Of a stretch of DNA of 64,000 nt, positions 39,575 through 48,130 are shown in pieces. The position numbers and the translations under genes were made by a program. Each line of letters begins with the position of its first letter. Within the stretch, counting starts at the first letter, position 1. Source of the stretch: Candidatus Nanopelagicales bacterium (lineage in GTDB: Bacteria > Actinomycetota > Actinomycetes > S36-B12 > GCA-2699445); NCBI GenBank assembly GCA_030700225.1, contig JAUYJT010000027.1, positions 1-64,000 on the forward strand, given 5' to 3'. The notes beneath the pieces are model-generated. The model made no database searches. It saw only the letters and a program-made list of their open reading frames with translations, and was not told the origin of the DNA.

Positions 39575-39629
39575 ACCCGCGACTTCCTGGACCACAACCA
39601 GGTGCTCTACCGGCTGAGCTACAACCACC
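39553..39629 (-). tRNA. tRNA-His (anticodon GUG)
   Basis: Minus-strand cloverleaf with acceptor GTGGTTG / CAGCCAC, anticodon arm CCTGG-TTGTGGT-CCAGG (anticodon GTG), and the T arm GCGGGTTCAAGTCCCGT. A G at position -1 faces C73, the His-specific identity pair. CCA is encoded (39555-39553), unlike the other three tRNAs here. Confidence 0.96.
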
Positions 39630-39704
39630 ATCGCCGCGTATGGCCGCGGCTCGTCAAGTGTAGCTGTGGCTGGGCTGGCGGATGTTCACGAACGGCGCGG
39701 GGCC

Positions 39705-40325
39705 TCAGCCGACGGTCGGCGCTGGCGGAGTCATGACCTTCTCGCGGTAGTACGCCAGCTCGGCTATGGAGTCCAGGGTGTCGCCGAGGGCTCGGTGGTT
39801 CCCCGTCTTCTCGGGCGCCTTGTGGTAGATGTCCGGGTGCCAGCGTTTGACAAGTTCCTTGATGCTGGACACGTCAATGAGGCGGTAGTGCAGGTACTGG
39901 TCCAACTCCGGCATGTACTTGGCCAGGAATCCTCGGTCAACGTAGACGCTCGATCCGGCCAGCGGTGCTCGTCGCGGGCCGGGAACGCGATCGGTCACGT
40001 ATGACATGACTAGCCGCGTCGCCTCCGCCAGCGTGGTGCCGTTGGGGATCTCCTCCAGTAGGCCCGACTCGGTGTGCATGCCGACTACTACATCGTCCAT
40101 GTTCCTCAGGGGGGCGTCGGGCGGCTTGATGACGACGGTGATGCCTTCATCCAGCGGCGTCAGATCGGGCTCGGTGATGACGCACGCGATCTCTACCAAG
40201 GCGTCGGTGGTGGGGTCCAGGCCCGTCATCTCGCAGTCAAGCCACACGATTCGCCCGTTGGCCGCACCAGCATCAGCCTCGGCATTCGCAGGCGCACTGG
40301 CATCGGAAGACGGTTGCTCAGGCAT
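39705..40325 (-). CDS. orn: Oligoribonuclease
   Basis: 206-residue 3'-5' exoribonuclease that degrades 2-5 nt RNAs and pGpG. The DEDDh motifs are IVWLDCEMTGLD (D and E), the middle Asp in SSVYVDRGFLAKYMPELD, and HRALGDTLDSI with the His and last Asp. An Ala/Glu-rich N-terminal extension of about 20 residues precedes the domain. The ATG at 40325 is preferred over 40352. It stands after tRNA-His on the minus strand. Confidence 0.95.
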   Translation of the reverse strand: MPEQPSSDASAPANAEADAGAANGRIVWLDCEMTGLDPTTDALVEIACVITEPDLTPLDEGITVVIKPPDAPLRNMDDVVVGMHTESGLLEEIPNGTTLAEATRLVMSYVTDRVPGPRRAPLAGSSVYVDRGFLAKYMPELDQYLHYRLIDVSSIKELVKRWHPDIYHKAPEKTGNHRALGDTLDSIAELAYYREKVMTPPAPTVG

Positions 40326-40373
40326 TCCTGAACGATAGCCGGGCCCTCGCACGTCGGCGGAGGTCGGTCGGGG

Positions 40374-41249
40374 TCAGGGGACTACCACGACCGTGCAGTG
40401 GGCCTGATGGGCGACGCCGTGACTCACCGAGCCCAGTAGCAAGCCAGTGAATCCACCCCGGCCCCTGGACCCAACGACGACAGCGATGGCGTCCCGCGAA
40501 GCCTTGACGAGTGCCTTGACCGGTGTGCCCCGTTGCACGTCCTGGTGCACGGAAACGTCTGGGTAACGATCCCTGAACCCGGCCAGGGCCTCAGATGTGG
40601 TCCGCATCTCGATGCCGGACAGGTCTGCGAGCATCTCCGGTGGAGCGAACGTCGGAACGCCCGTGATGGCGCCAATAGGCGGAACCTCCCACGTGTGCAG
40701 AACACGAAGGGAGTAGGCACGGCGGCTAGCTTCGTCGAACGCGAGATCAAGGGCCTTGATCGACTGCGGCGACCCGTCGACTCCGACCACGATGACGCGC
40801 GAATCAGGGTTCTCGGCTTTGCGCACGATGATGGCGGGACATTTGGCGTGCGCCGCGACCTGACGGGACACGCTGCCCAGGAGCAGTCCTCTGATTCCGC
40901 CTTGCCCCTGCGAGCCGACCACGACGACGGAGGCCTTCTTGGAAGCTTCAACTATTCCGGCGGCCGGAGGCCCAAGCCAGACTTCCGCGGTGGCGTCCAC
41001 ATCGGGAGCGACCTCCAGGGCGCGCGCGACGCCTCCTTCGGCGGTCTTGGTGGCGTCCTCACGCAATACATCGAACAGATTCCGGTCCATAGCGGACCCG
41101 CCACCCAGCGTGATTTCAGCGCTCGGAGTGTTCCAGGCAGTGAGCACCACAAGAGGTAAGCCTCGTCCTGATGCTTCGACAGCGGCCCACTCAAGACCCC
41201 GGTTCGCTGACTCAGATGCGTCGTATCCAACAACAATCGGTTTGGACAT
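40374..41249 (-). CDS. Universal stress protein with two UspA domains
   Basis: 291-residue cytoplasmic protein formed of two Usp domains in tandem. Each keeps the ATP-binding motif G-2x-G-9x-G-S: VVGSQGQGGIRGLLLGSVS in the first and VVGSRGRGGFTGLLLGSVS in the second. The first domain begins with PIVVGYDASESANRGLEWA, the second with RVIVVGVDGSPQSIKALDLA. ATP-binding Usps in actinobacteria respond to hypoxia or stationary phase. GGAGGGAG lies before the ATG. Confidence 0.94.
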   Translation of the reverse strand: MSKPIVVGYDASESANRGLEWAAVEASGRGLPLVVLTAWNTPSAEITLGGGSAMDRNLFDVLREDATKTAEGGVARALEVAPDVDATAEVWLGPPAAGIVEASKKASVVVVGSQGQGGIRGLLLGSVSRQVAAHAKCPAIIVRKAENPDSRVIVVGVDGSPQSIKALDLAFDEASRRAYSLRVLHTWEVPPIGAITGVPTFAPPEMLADLSGIEMRTTSEALAGFRDRYPDVSVHQDVQRGTPVKALVKASRDAIAVVVGSRGRGGFTGLLLGSVSHGVAHQAHCTVVVVP

Positions 41250-41428
41250 GATCTCTCCCTCCGAGACTCACGACCTAGACGAGGGCGAGACACTTCACGC
41301 GGTTCATCGCCGCTTGCCTGATCTACTTCCAGCGTACTCGTGGTGAGGCTTGCTATTCGCTGTGAGGAACATCGCAAGTCGAGGCGGTTCGTCGCGCATC
41401 GCGCCGGTTTCTCGGCTGTGCGGAACAC

Positions 41429-42733
41429 TTAACGCAGCCGCAGCAGGTACGGATCGGAGCGCTCGCTGCCGTCGCAATCTCCCGATCCCGTCCCCCAGTC
41501 AGAGGCGAAGATCGCCAGGCGTCCGTTGCGCGACCATGTAGCTCTGGGCTGTGCGAAGTAGCCGCAGCTGCTTGACCTGTGATGCGCGACGCGGCGGACG
41601 GCGCCGTTGAGCCGCTGGATGAACAGCTCCTGCTCGAAGGGTCCCCAGCCATCAGATTCGTCCCCACCGGCCGACACTAGGCAGCGGCCGTTCGGGCCTT
41701 GGCACGAGATGTGCCCTCCGTTACCCCACGGGATCAGGGTCAGGTAGCGGGGCGGGCTCACGGTGGAGCGGCCTGGCAGTTTCCTCACGCCGAGGGACAT
41801 CTGTCCGCTCGGGTGATAGAGCTCGAAAGTCATGAAGAACTCGCGCTTGCCGGAGCGCGTCACACCGAGGTCGCCGTGCTGGTGGCCGTCATACACCCTG
41901 CCAACGAAGGACCCGCCTTTGAGCTTGAACGTCTCCAACCCGGAGCAGCGCTCAGTGCCGTCCCGCTGCCATTGGATCACCAGATAGCGGCCCAGAGGTG
42001 AGACTCCGACCCAATCGGGTTCCACTTCGCCCCAATCCGGATCCGGAGCGCAGGGGCCTTGATAGAGGCTATGGACGGTCGTGCGAACGGTCAGCCGTCG
42101 TTTGACTAGGTTGAGGACGAAGATTGTGCTCTGCCCGTCGGCCCTAGTCACCATCCCCGACATCCAGCGGCCGCTTCGGGAGACCTCGTCGAAGGACTGG
42201 TTGTTCAGGACGGTCCGGTACTTGGCTGGGAAGGTGAAGAGGGTCCGTGTCCGGGCAGTACGCACGTTGGTTCTTTGAGCCCTGACAGTTGAATCCTCGT
42301 TGGAGTCGAAGTGCAAGACCGCGTGGCGCTTGGAAGGATCCCATCTGGGAGCGTTCCAGGAGGCGGTGGTCAAGGGGAGTTTGCGGCCCCCACGACGCGT
42401 TCGGACCAGGTAGCCGTCCGAGCCGGCCAGTAGGACGAAGGCCCTATCCGTGGAGAACGCCTGTAGCTGGGAGTAGATCGGTGTCTCGAATCTGCCGCGC
42501 GAGCCGCTGCCTGATAGGCGTTTGATCCGTGTGCCGAAGTCGGGATCGCGCGCGAATCGTCCAACTGCCGGGCGCGCGAGTGGGCTCTGTGAGATCACTT
42601 CATCCGGGTCGGTGCTCACTCCGCTGGCAGGGGCTATGACCAGCATCGACGGGAGCAGCCCGAACGCCGCGACGACGACCGCAGAAGCCATCAGTCGCTC
42701 GCGAATCGGGCGAGGTCTTGGCGCGAGCCCCAT
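41429..42733 (-). CDS. Secreted beta-propeller-like protein, function unknown
   Basis: 434-residue exported protein. A signal peptide (RLMASAVVVAAFGLLPSMLVIAPASG) precedes a body rich in Trp, Gly and Asp with repeated blade-like segments (PRWDPSKRHAVLHF, VGVSPLGRYLVIQW, ATWSRNGRLAIFASDW), resembling TolB/WD40-type propellers. The pattern is general and no catalytic residues stand out. The ATG at 42733 starts the signal peptide; the frame is open upstream to 42853. Several Cys may form disulfides outside the cell. Confidence 0.7.
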   Translation of the reverse strand: MGLAPRPRPIRERLMASAVVVAAFGLLPSMLVIAPASGVSTDPDEVISQSPLARPAVGRFARDPDFGTRIKRLSGSGSRGRFETPIYSQLQAFSTDRAFVLLAGSDGYLVRTRRGGRKLPLTTASWNAPRWDPSKRHAVLHFDSNEDSTVRAQRTNVRTARTRTLFTFPAKYRTVLNNQSFDEVSRSGRWMSGMVTRADGQSTIFVLNLVKRRLTVRTTVHSLYQGPCAPDPDWGEVEPDWVGVSPLGRYLVIQWQRDGTERCSGLETFKLKGGSFVGRVYDGHQHGDLGVTRSGKREFFMTFELYHPSGQMSLGVRKLPGRSTVSPPRYLTLIPWGNGGHISCQGPNGRCLVSAGGDESDGWGPFEQELFIQRLNGAVRRVAHHRSSSCGYFAQPRATWSRNGRLAIFASDWGTGSGDCDGSERSDPYLLRLR

Positions 42734-42827
42734 ACAAGGTGCGTCGGAACACGCTGGGGCCTTCTTTAGCCTGAATCCACCGCAGATTGTGGTGGGTGGG
42801 TCGGCGAGCTCCGGCTCAAGGCAGCCA

Positions 42828-42921
42828 GATGATGCAAATCCTCTGCTGATCATGGAGGTCGACGATCACTCAGGAAGGAATGATCGCTGACGAGCTTGAT
42901 CATCAGAGCCTTTGCACCACC
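42828..42921. repeat. Long imperfect inverted repeat between two genes
   Basis: A 25-base arm (42828-42852) and its imperfect complement (42897-42921) match at 20 of 25 positions, separated by 44 bases. The arms include GATGATGCAAA and TTTGCACCACC. The structure is upstream of the propeller-like gene and downstream of the SpoIIAA-like gene, both on the minus strand. It could be a terminator, a decayed mobile-element end or a long RNA hairpin. Confidence 0.55.
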
Positions 42922-42990
42922 TTGGCCTCCGCAGAGACGAGACGCGGCGCTGGATTCAGGCTTAGGCGGGCCGGAGGGGCGTCTGCGCGA

Positions 42991-43344
42991 CTACTCGGAC
43001 AGCCACGCCCAAGCGGCGTCCTCGTCCTCGAAGTACCGGGCGGAGTCCGGGCAGTAGAACTTGTCCGCGAACACGGCGATGATCTTCTGCCCGACGCCGT
43101 CGCCGATGATCGCCATCCTTGTGATCTTGTTCTTGAACTCGTGGCCGAAGCGCGCGTCGGAGGGCCAGGCGCTGAACTTCTCCCACTTGAAGTCGGTGAG
43201 ATCGCACAGCATCCGTACGGTGCCGTGTTCCTTCACCAGCGACTCCATCTCCGGTACGAGCACTTCGTAGTCGGACTTGTCGATGACGGAGGAGAAGTGA
43301 TACCCGATGACGTTGCCGCTGCTGCGGTCCAGCTTCTCGATCAT
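42991..43344 (-). CDS. SpoIIAA-like (STAS-like) protein
   Basis: 117-residue single-domain protein of the SpoIIAA-like family: MIEKLDRSSGNVIGYHFSS at the start, then TVRMLCDLTDF and a C-terminal YFEDEDAAWAWLSE, typical of the DUF/STAS-like group. Related proteins bind small ligands or lipids; function here is unknown. The ATG at 43344 is chosen because AAAGGGG precedes it; the longer frame would cross tRNA-Arg and is rejected. Confidence 0.82.
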   Translation of the reverse strand: MIEKLDRSSGNVIGYHFSSVIDKSDYEVLVPEMESLVKEHGTVRMLCDLTDFKWEKFSAWPSDARFGHEFKNKITRMAIIGDGVGQKIIAVFADKFYCPDSARYFEDEDAAWAWLSE

Positions 43345-43447
43345 GCTTGGCCCCTTTCCGATGCCGCCTCCGACATCTCGCCCATTGCGCCAGCTCTGCG
43401 GCGCAGTGTCGTGGCGACGGGTCCAGCGACAGGTGGCGAGGAGCCAG

Positions 43448-43520
43448 CGCGCCCGGAGGGACTCGAACCCCCAACCAACCGGGTAGAAGCCGGTCGCTCT
43501 ATCCGTTGAGCTACGGGCGC
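43448..43520 (-). tRNA. tRNA-Arg (anticodon UCU)
   Basis: Minus-strand cloverleaf: acceptor GCGCCCG / CGGGCGC, anticodon arm ACCGG-CTTCTAC-CCGGT with anticodon TCT, T arm with GGTTCGAGTCC. Discriminator is G; CCA is not encoded. Confidence 0.96.
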
Positions 43521-43648
43521 CGTTGCTGCCGAGCGGTTGCCTTGCCGAAGGCATCGCTGATGACAGCGCGATAGACATGTTCAGTGTGCCAGAGATGCGA
43601 GCGCGAGCCGCCAGACTTGGTTGTCCCCAAGCCCCGGCGACCGACGGC

Positions 43649-43657
43649 TTGTCCACA
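43649..43657 (+). promoter_or_regulatory. DnaA-box-like site upstream of ssb
   Basis: TTGTCCACA matches the actinobacterial DnaA box exactly, 73 bases before the ssb start. Only one exact copy is seen nearby, so it is a possible regulatory site and not an origin. Confidence 0.3.
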
Positions 43658-43729
43658 GAGTCCGGTCCGGGCGCGCGACGACCTTCACAGGTGGTGGGCT
43701 GGACCCAGTTGACTAAGGATGGGGGAAAG

Positions 43730-44188
43730 ATGAACGAAACCACATTGACCGTTCAGGGGAATGTCGCCACCGATGTCGCTCTGCGGACCACTCGTTCCGG
43801 ACACGAAGTGGCGTCGTTTCGGGTGGCATGCACACCTCGGAGATACGACAAGCAGGTCGAGCAGTGGGTTGACGGGCAGTCGGCCTTCTATCAGGTCTCG
43901 TGCTGGCGTTCTCTGGCGCGAAACGCCGCTGAGAGCTTGAAGAAAGGGCTGCCGGTCATCGTGCACGGCCGGTTGACGCAGCGGATGTATGAGCGGGATG
44001 TCAACGGTGAAACAGTGAGGTCATACGCGTCGGAGATTGACGCGTTGTGCCTGGGGCCAGACCTGCGTTACGGGGTGGCGGAATTCCGACGCGCGAAGTC
44101 ACAGGCGATTCGGTTGGCTGAAGATCGCGCAAGGAACGAAGCGATGGAGCGAGCCGAACCCGCCGAGGTGGATGAAGGCGCTGCTTGA
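43730..44188 (+). CDS. ssb: Single-stranded DNA-binding protein (short paralog)
   Basis: 152-residue protein with an OB-fold at residues 1-110: TLTVQGNVATDVALRTTRSGHEVASFRVA, FYQVSCWRSLARNAAESLKKGLPVIVHGRL. The C-terminus is acidic-poor (AEPAEVDEGAA) and lacks the DDDIPF-type tip that recruits partners, so this is likely the accessory SSB of the cell, similar to SsbB-type paralogs. GGGGGAAAG lies before the ATG at 43730. It is convergent with the ECF transporter operon. Confidence 0.9.
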   Translation: MNETTLTVQGNVATDVALRTTRSGHEVASFRVACTPRRYDKQVEQWVDGQSAFYQVSCWRSLARNAAESLKKGLPVIVHGRLTQRMYERDVNGETVRSYASEIDALCLGPDLRYGVAEFRRAKSQAIRLAEDRARNEAMERAEPAEVDEGAA

Positions 44189-44206
44189 TCGGTGGTCGCG
44201 TTCGCT

Positions 44207-45022
44207 TCACTCGTCGACGAACACCGGGCGTGCGGCGAAGTTGGCCTTGCGCGTAGACCTCCGGATGGACCGCAGAATAGGGCTGGCAGCCACGAGAATG
44301 AGGATTACGTTGCCGACCGCTCGAGGAATGTCGAACCCAAGAGAAGTCACCGCGCAGTAGACCAAATACCGGCTCAGATTCGTCGTCAGCGGGTCGCCGG
44401 GAACGAACGAAATGGACGAGTCGAGATTGGTCAGGAACGGCCAGAACCAGAGGTTGAGCAGGAGCCCGAACATGAGTCCTGCCACCGCGCCATACGCGGC
44501 CAACATGACAACCTCTGCCCGACCTTTGGCTCGGGGAAGCAGTCCCGCACCTAGCCCTACCCAGGCGGCACCGAGCATCTGGAACGGTAACCAGGGCCCG
44601 ATTCCACCCATCAGCAGGGCCGAGCCGAACATCGACACCATGCCCAAGGAGAACCCGAAGCCGGGGCCCAGAGCGCGACCGCCCAGGATCAAGATCACGA
44701 ACATGGGTTGGAATCCGGTCACTCCCGCTCCAAGGGGCCGCAAGATGGCCGCGATGGCCGCCAGTACCCCGAGCATCGCTAGGGCCTTGGAGTCGATGTC
44801 TCCGGAGGAGACCTCGCTGAGCATGACCAGAAGCAGCATCGCCAGGAGCGCTGCGAACAGCATCGGCGCATTCGAGTTGTGAGCCAGCTGGGAGTCGGGG
44901 CTGGCCAGCAACGGCCACAGAAACATGAGCAGACCGGCGGCGGACACGAGCAAGAGAGTGACGAAGGACCTCCGGGACAAGCGCATCGCCTGGACCCGTT
45001 GCGGCATGGTCGCGGCGGTCAC
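44207..45022 (-). CDS. ECF transporter substrate-binding (S) component, B12-type
   Basis: 271-residue membrane protein with about six hydrophobic helices, including SFVTLLLVSAAGLLMFLWPL and a long alanine-rich middle. It resembles cobalamin-related S components (the CbrT group) of group II ECF transporters. The GTG at 45022 overlaps the ATPase stop by four bases. It is the last gene of a three-gene set behind a cobalamin riboswitch, which suggests it binds vitamin B12 or a precursor; the ligand itself is inferred from that context. Confidence 0.85.
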   Translation of the reverse strand: MTAATMPQRVQAMRLSRRSFVTLLLVSAAGLLMFLWPLLASPDSQLAHNSNAPMLFAALLAMLLLVMLSEVSSGDIDSKALAMLGVLAAIAAILRPLGAGVTGFQPMFVILILGGRALGPGFGFSLGMVSMFGSALLMGGIGPWLPFQMLGAAWVGLGAGLLPRAKGRAEVVMLAAYGAVAGLMFGLLLNLWFWPFLTNLDSSISFVPGDPLTTNLSRYLVYCAVTSLGFDIPRAVGNVILILVAASPILRSIRRSTRKANFAARPVFVDE

Positions 45023-46671
45023 GGCCCAGCCTCACCGGCGGCTGCGCGGACCTCGGCCACCGTCAGGAACGGTAGGGGGGACAGGATCTTGGCGACTTGA
45101 GGAGCGAACGCCGGCGACGCCGTGACAGCTCGTCTGGCGAGTTCATCCGCTACGACTTCGCCGTCGGCCAAGAGTGCGACGCGGCTGCAGAGCCCCGCCA
45201 CGAGTTCAACGTCGTGAGTGGCCAAGATGATCGCAACGCCGGACTTCGCCATCTCCCGGAGGCGATCGCTCAGCCTGGCCTTGGCCTCATAGTCCAGGCC
45301 GCGCGTGGGCTCATCGAGTAGCAGGACCTTGGGCTTGGCGCTGAGCATGATCGCTAGCACGAGCATCAGCCTGCTTCCCTCGGACATGTCGCTTGGATGG
45401 GTTTGAACGGACAGTCCGGGAAGCAGCCAATCCAGGAGTTCGCGCGTGGTGCCCGGCTGAGCTCGCGCATCCTTGTCGGCCGCGTGACACTCGGCGCCTA
45501 TCGACTCAGCCCAGAGCAAGAGCTGGGGCTCCTGGGGGACCATTGCCACCTTGCGCAGCAGATCAGTGCCGGCCAGGGAGGCTGGGTCGCGACCCAAGAC
45601 CGCGGCTGACCCGCTGCTGGGCACGAGGCTGCCGGCGATCGTGGCCAGGGCGGTGGACTTGCCCGCTCCGTTGCGCCCCATCACCGCGACGATTTCCCCA
45701 GGGCGGAACGCGAGGTTGACATCGCGGAGCGCTAGCAGGTCGCCGCGCCGGACAGTGACATGGCGAAGCTGCGCCACCGGCGGCTGATCGGTGGCAGAGG
45801 AGTCTTGGGGATGGGCAGCTGTTGCGCCATCGACACAGTCTTCTGGGGCGGGCGAGTCCTTCAGACGCGTCCGAAGCGGTTCAGCCGAGCGTCGGGCGTC
45901 CCGGACTGACAGTGGCAGGGGCCGCCAGCCAGCCCATCGGCCGAGCTGCACCACGGGGGGCGCGACAGGGGCGGTGAGCATCGCCTCAGATGGATCGGCG
46001 AAGTCCGATACCCGGCCGTCGTCCCCGATCAGGACAATCCGATCGGCGAATTGGACCACGCGCTCCAAGCGATGCTCCGAGACCAGCACTGTCAGGCCCA
46101 GGTCGAAAACGAGGCGCTGGATGGCGGCCAGGACTTCCTCGGCGGCCTGAGGATCAAGCGCGGACGTCGGTTCGTCGAGAACCAGCACCTTCGGATGAGT
46201 CGTGAGCACCGAACCGATCGCGACCCTCTGCCTTTGCCCGCCAGATAACGTCCGAAGCGCTCGCTGCCGCAGGTCCGCCAGGCCCAGTAGGTCAAGGGTC
46301 TCCTCTACCCGCCTGCGCATGACCATCGGCTCGATAGCCAAAGACTCCATCGTGTACGCGAGCTCGTCTTCGACAACATCCGTGACGAATCCGGCCTGGG
46401 GATCCTGCCTGACCATGCCCACGACGTCCGCCAGGTCACGGGGGGGATGATCCCTGGTGTCGCGGCCGTCGACTGTGACGCGGCCCGAGAACGTCCCGCC
46501 CGTGAAGTGCGGGACGAGTCCGTTGACACAGTTCAGGAGCGTGGACTTCCCCGAACCCGTGCCCCCGATGACCAGGGTCATCTCGCCCTCCGGAATGGAC
46601 AGGCTGACATCGCTCAGCGCTGGGCGCGCGGCGTCCGGGTAGGTGATGGTCACTCGATCGAAGTCGATCAC
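45019..46671 (-). CDS. ECF transporter ATPase with two ABC domains
   Basis: 550-residue protein that fuses both energising ATPases. Domain 1 has Walker A GGTGSGKST, signature LSGGQRQRVAIG and Walker B VLVLDEPTSALDP. Domain 2 has Walker A GRNGAGKST, Walker B VLLLDEPTRGLD and a less canonical signature (MSEGSRLML). Such single-chain double ATPases serve cobalamin-, thiamin- or HMP-type ECF systems. It overlaps both flanking genes by four bases. Confidence 0.92.
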   Translation of the reverse strand: MIDFDRVTITYPDAARPALSDVSLSIPEGEMTLVIGGTGSGKSTLLNCVNGLVPHFTGGTFSGRVTVDGRDTRDHPPRDLADVVGMVRQDPQAGFVTDVVEDELAYTMESLAIEPMVMRRRVEETLDLLGLADLRQRALRTLSGGQRQRVAIGSVLTTHPKVLVLDEPTSALDPQAAEEVLAAIQRLVFDLGLTVLVSEHRLERVVQFADRIVLIGDDGRVSDFADPSEAMLTAPVAPPVVQLGRWAGWRPLPLSVRDARRSAEPLRTRLKDSPAPEDCVDGATAAHPQDSSATDQPPVAQLRHVTVRRGDLLALRDVNLAFRPGEIVAVMGRNGAGKSTALATIAGSLVPSSGSAAVLGRDPASLAGTDLLRKVAMVPQEPQLLLWAESIGAECHAADKDARAQPGTTRELLDWLLPGLSVQTHPSDMSEGSRLMLVLAIMLSAKPKVLLLDEPTRGLDYEAKARLSDRLREMAKSGVAIILATHDVELVAGLCSRVALLADGEVVADELARRAVTASPAFAPQVAKILSPLPFLTVAEVRAAAGEAGP

Positions 46672-47876
46672 GCTGGCACCTCACGCGGCTGGGCTGGCAG
46701 TTGGGTTTGTGGATGGGGTACACGCGGGGAAGCGATGGCGGGGAAAGCCGCGACAATGACAGCGAGTGTCGTGCCGATGGAGACATCTGGCCACGCGGGG
46801 GGCGACGCTGGCCCCACCAGGATCTGCGCTGAGCCTAGGGCTACGAAGACGACGGCCGGGACGAATCCCAGAGTCGACACAATCCACTCCGGCAACCCCC
46901 AAGGGTCTGGACGGTATCGCGTGCGCAGCACCCGCCTACCAGCGAAGATCCCGCCGAGGATGGCCATGAGGGTTCCTGCCAGGAGCATCGGCCAGCCGAG
47001 CACAGGAACTCCTTCGACGCCGGGGGATGCTCCCTGGAGCAAGGCGTACAACCCGATCACCGCACCGAACAGCCCGGTTATCACAAGGACCGCGGTCACG
47101 GCCCGGGCACGGGGTGTCTCGCCTGTGCCTCGGCCGTACCCACGCGAGTCCATCGACGCGGCCAGCGCGATCGATCGCTCGAGTGCTCCGTTGAAGAGTG
47201 GCATCGCCATCTCGGTCCACGCGCGCAGACCTTTGGTGGCCCTTCCTCTCAGGCGGCGGGCTCCACGAATCCTTACGGCGTCCGACACCATCATCGGGGC
47301 GAACGTCAGGCACACCACGACCGCGACCCCGACTTCGTAGAGAGCCGCTGGGACGATCCGCAGCAGGCGGCTGGGGTGGACAAGCGCATTCGCGGCCCCC
47401 ACGCACGCGAGCATGACGGCCAGACGCAGACCGTCGTACACCGCCAGCAGAAGTGCATCCGCTGTGACAACACCACCGAGGTGGATGCCAGCGATCCAAC
47501 TGGGCAGCTGAATCTGCGGCAGCGTGAACAGGGGAGTGCCCACCTGCGATGAACCGACGAAGACCTCGAGGATGACTCTCAGCCCGACGACGATCAGACC
47601 GAGGCGAAGGAACGCCCCGAATGACTTCGCCCAAGGCCCGGGAGCACGACGCTCGGCGACCACTAGCCCAGCGACGGCCGCGATCAGGATCAGCAGGATC
47701 GGGTTCGTCGTGCGGCTGGCCGCGGTAGCCAGCCCGAGCGCCCACAGCCACCACGCGCCCGGATGCAGCAATCGTGGGGCGAAGGACGACGGCGCCACGA
47801 TGCCTCCCATCGGGCGGTCCGGGCGGGCGTCGCGCGACTTGCGCCACCTCCGTTCCGCAGACCACGGCGGACTCAT
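46668..47876 (-). CDS. ECF transporter transmembrane (T) component
   Basis: 402-residue protein with about seven to eight hydrophobic helices and the EcfT coupling segment SMDSRGYGRGTGE that contacts the ATPases. It is long for an EcfT, with an N-terminal charged stretch and a C-terminal extra helix pair. The start at 47876 has GGAAG eight bases upstream, within reach of the riboswitch platform; an internal ATG at 47810 would give a shorter N-terminus. Confidence 0.88.
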   Translation of the reverse strand: MSPPWSAERRWRKSRDARPDRPMGGIVAPSSFAPRLLHPGAWWLWALGLATAASRTTNPILLILIAAVAGLVVAERRAPGPWAKSFGAFLRLGLIVVGLRVILEVFVGSSQVGTPLFTLPQIQLPSWIAGIHLGGVVTADALLLAVYDGLRLAVMLACVGAANALVHPSRLLRIVPAALYEVGVAVVVCLTFAPMMVSDAVRIRGARRLRGRATKGLRAWTEMAMPLFNGALERSIALAASMDSRGYGRGTGETPRARAVTAVLVITGLFGAVIGLYALLQGASPGVEGVPVLGWPMLLAGTLMAILGGIFAGRRVLRTRYRPDPWGLPEWIVSTLGFVPAVVFVALGSAQILVGPASPPAWPDVSIGTTLAVIVAAFPAIASPRVPHPQTQLPAQPREVPA

Positions 47877-47878
47877 GC

Positions 47879-47985
47879 AGGTAGCTTCCGCAGCGGGCGT
47901 TCCGGCTCACCTTGCTGGTTCACGGCTGCGGGTCAGCGTCGGAATCTCACCGACTTCCCCCACCGCGGAGCTAGCGGCAGTCTAG
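47879..47985 (-). promoter_or_regulatory. Cobalamin (B12) riboswitch upstream of the ECF operon
   Basis: On the minus strand the leader contains the conserved core GGGGAAG-TCGGTGAGATTCC, then ACCCGCAGCCGTGA, and the B12-box-like GTGAGCCGGAACGCCCGC close to the gene start. These segments, in this order and spacing, are characteristic of actinobacterial cobalamin riboswitches. The GGAAG ribosome site lies directly after the B12 box, so binding of adenosylcobalamin could block translation. Outer limits are approximate. Confidence 0.85.
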
Positions 47986-48130
47986 GGGTCGGCTGGTGTG
48001 AATGCCTGGCATTGCCGACCTGGCCTTCGCGGCGCGGCGGGGTACCATCGCCTCGCGCGGCATTGTCGAGGGCGCGACGCTGCCTGGTTGGGCGAGCGGA
48101 CGAGACGAACAATCGAGGTGGGAGTTCAGC

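Noticed and set aside
38366-39631. 421-residue minus-strand frame over TetR and hemerythrin
   Set aside because: It crosses tRNA-His and is antisense to two clear protein families.
43600-43729. Replication origin near ssb
   Set aside because: Only one exact DnaA box is present and no dnaA or dnaN is nearby.
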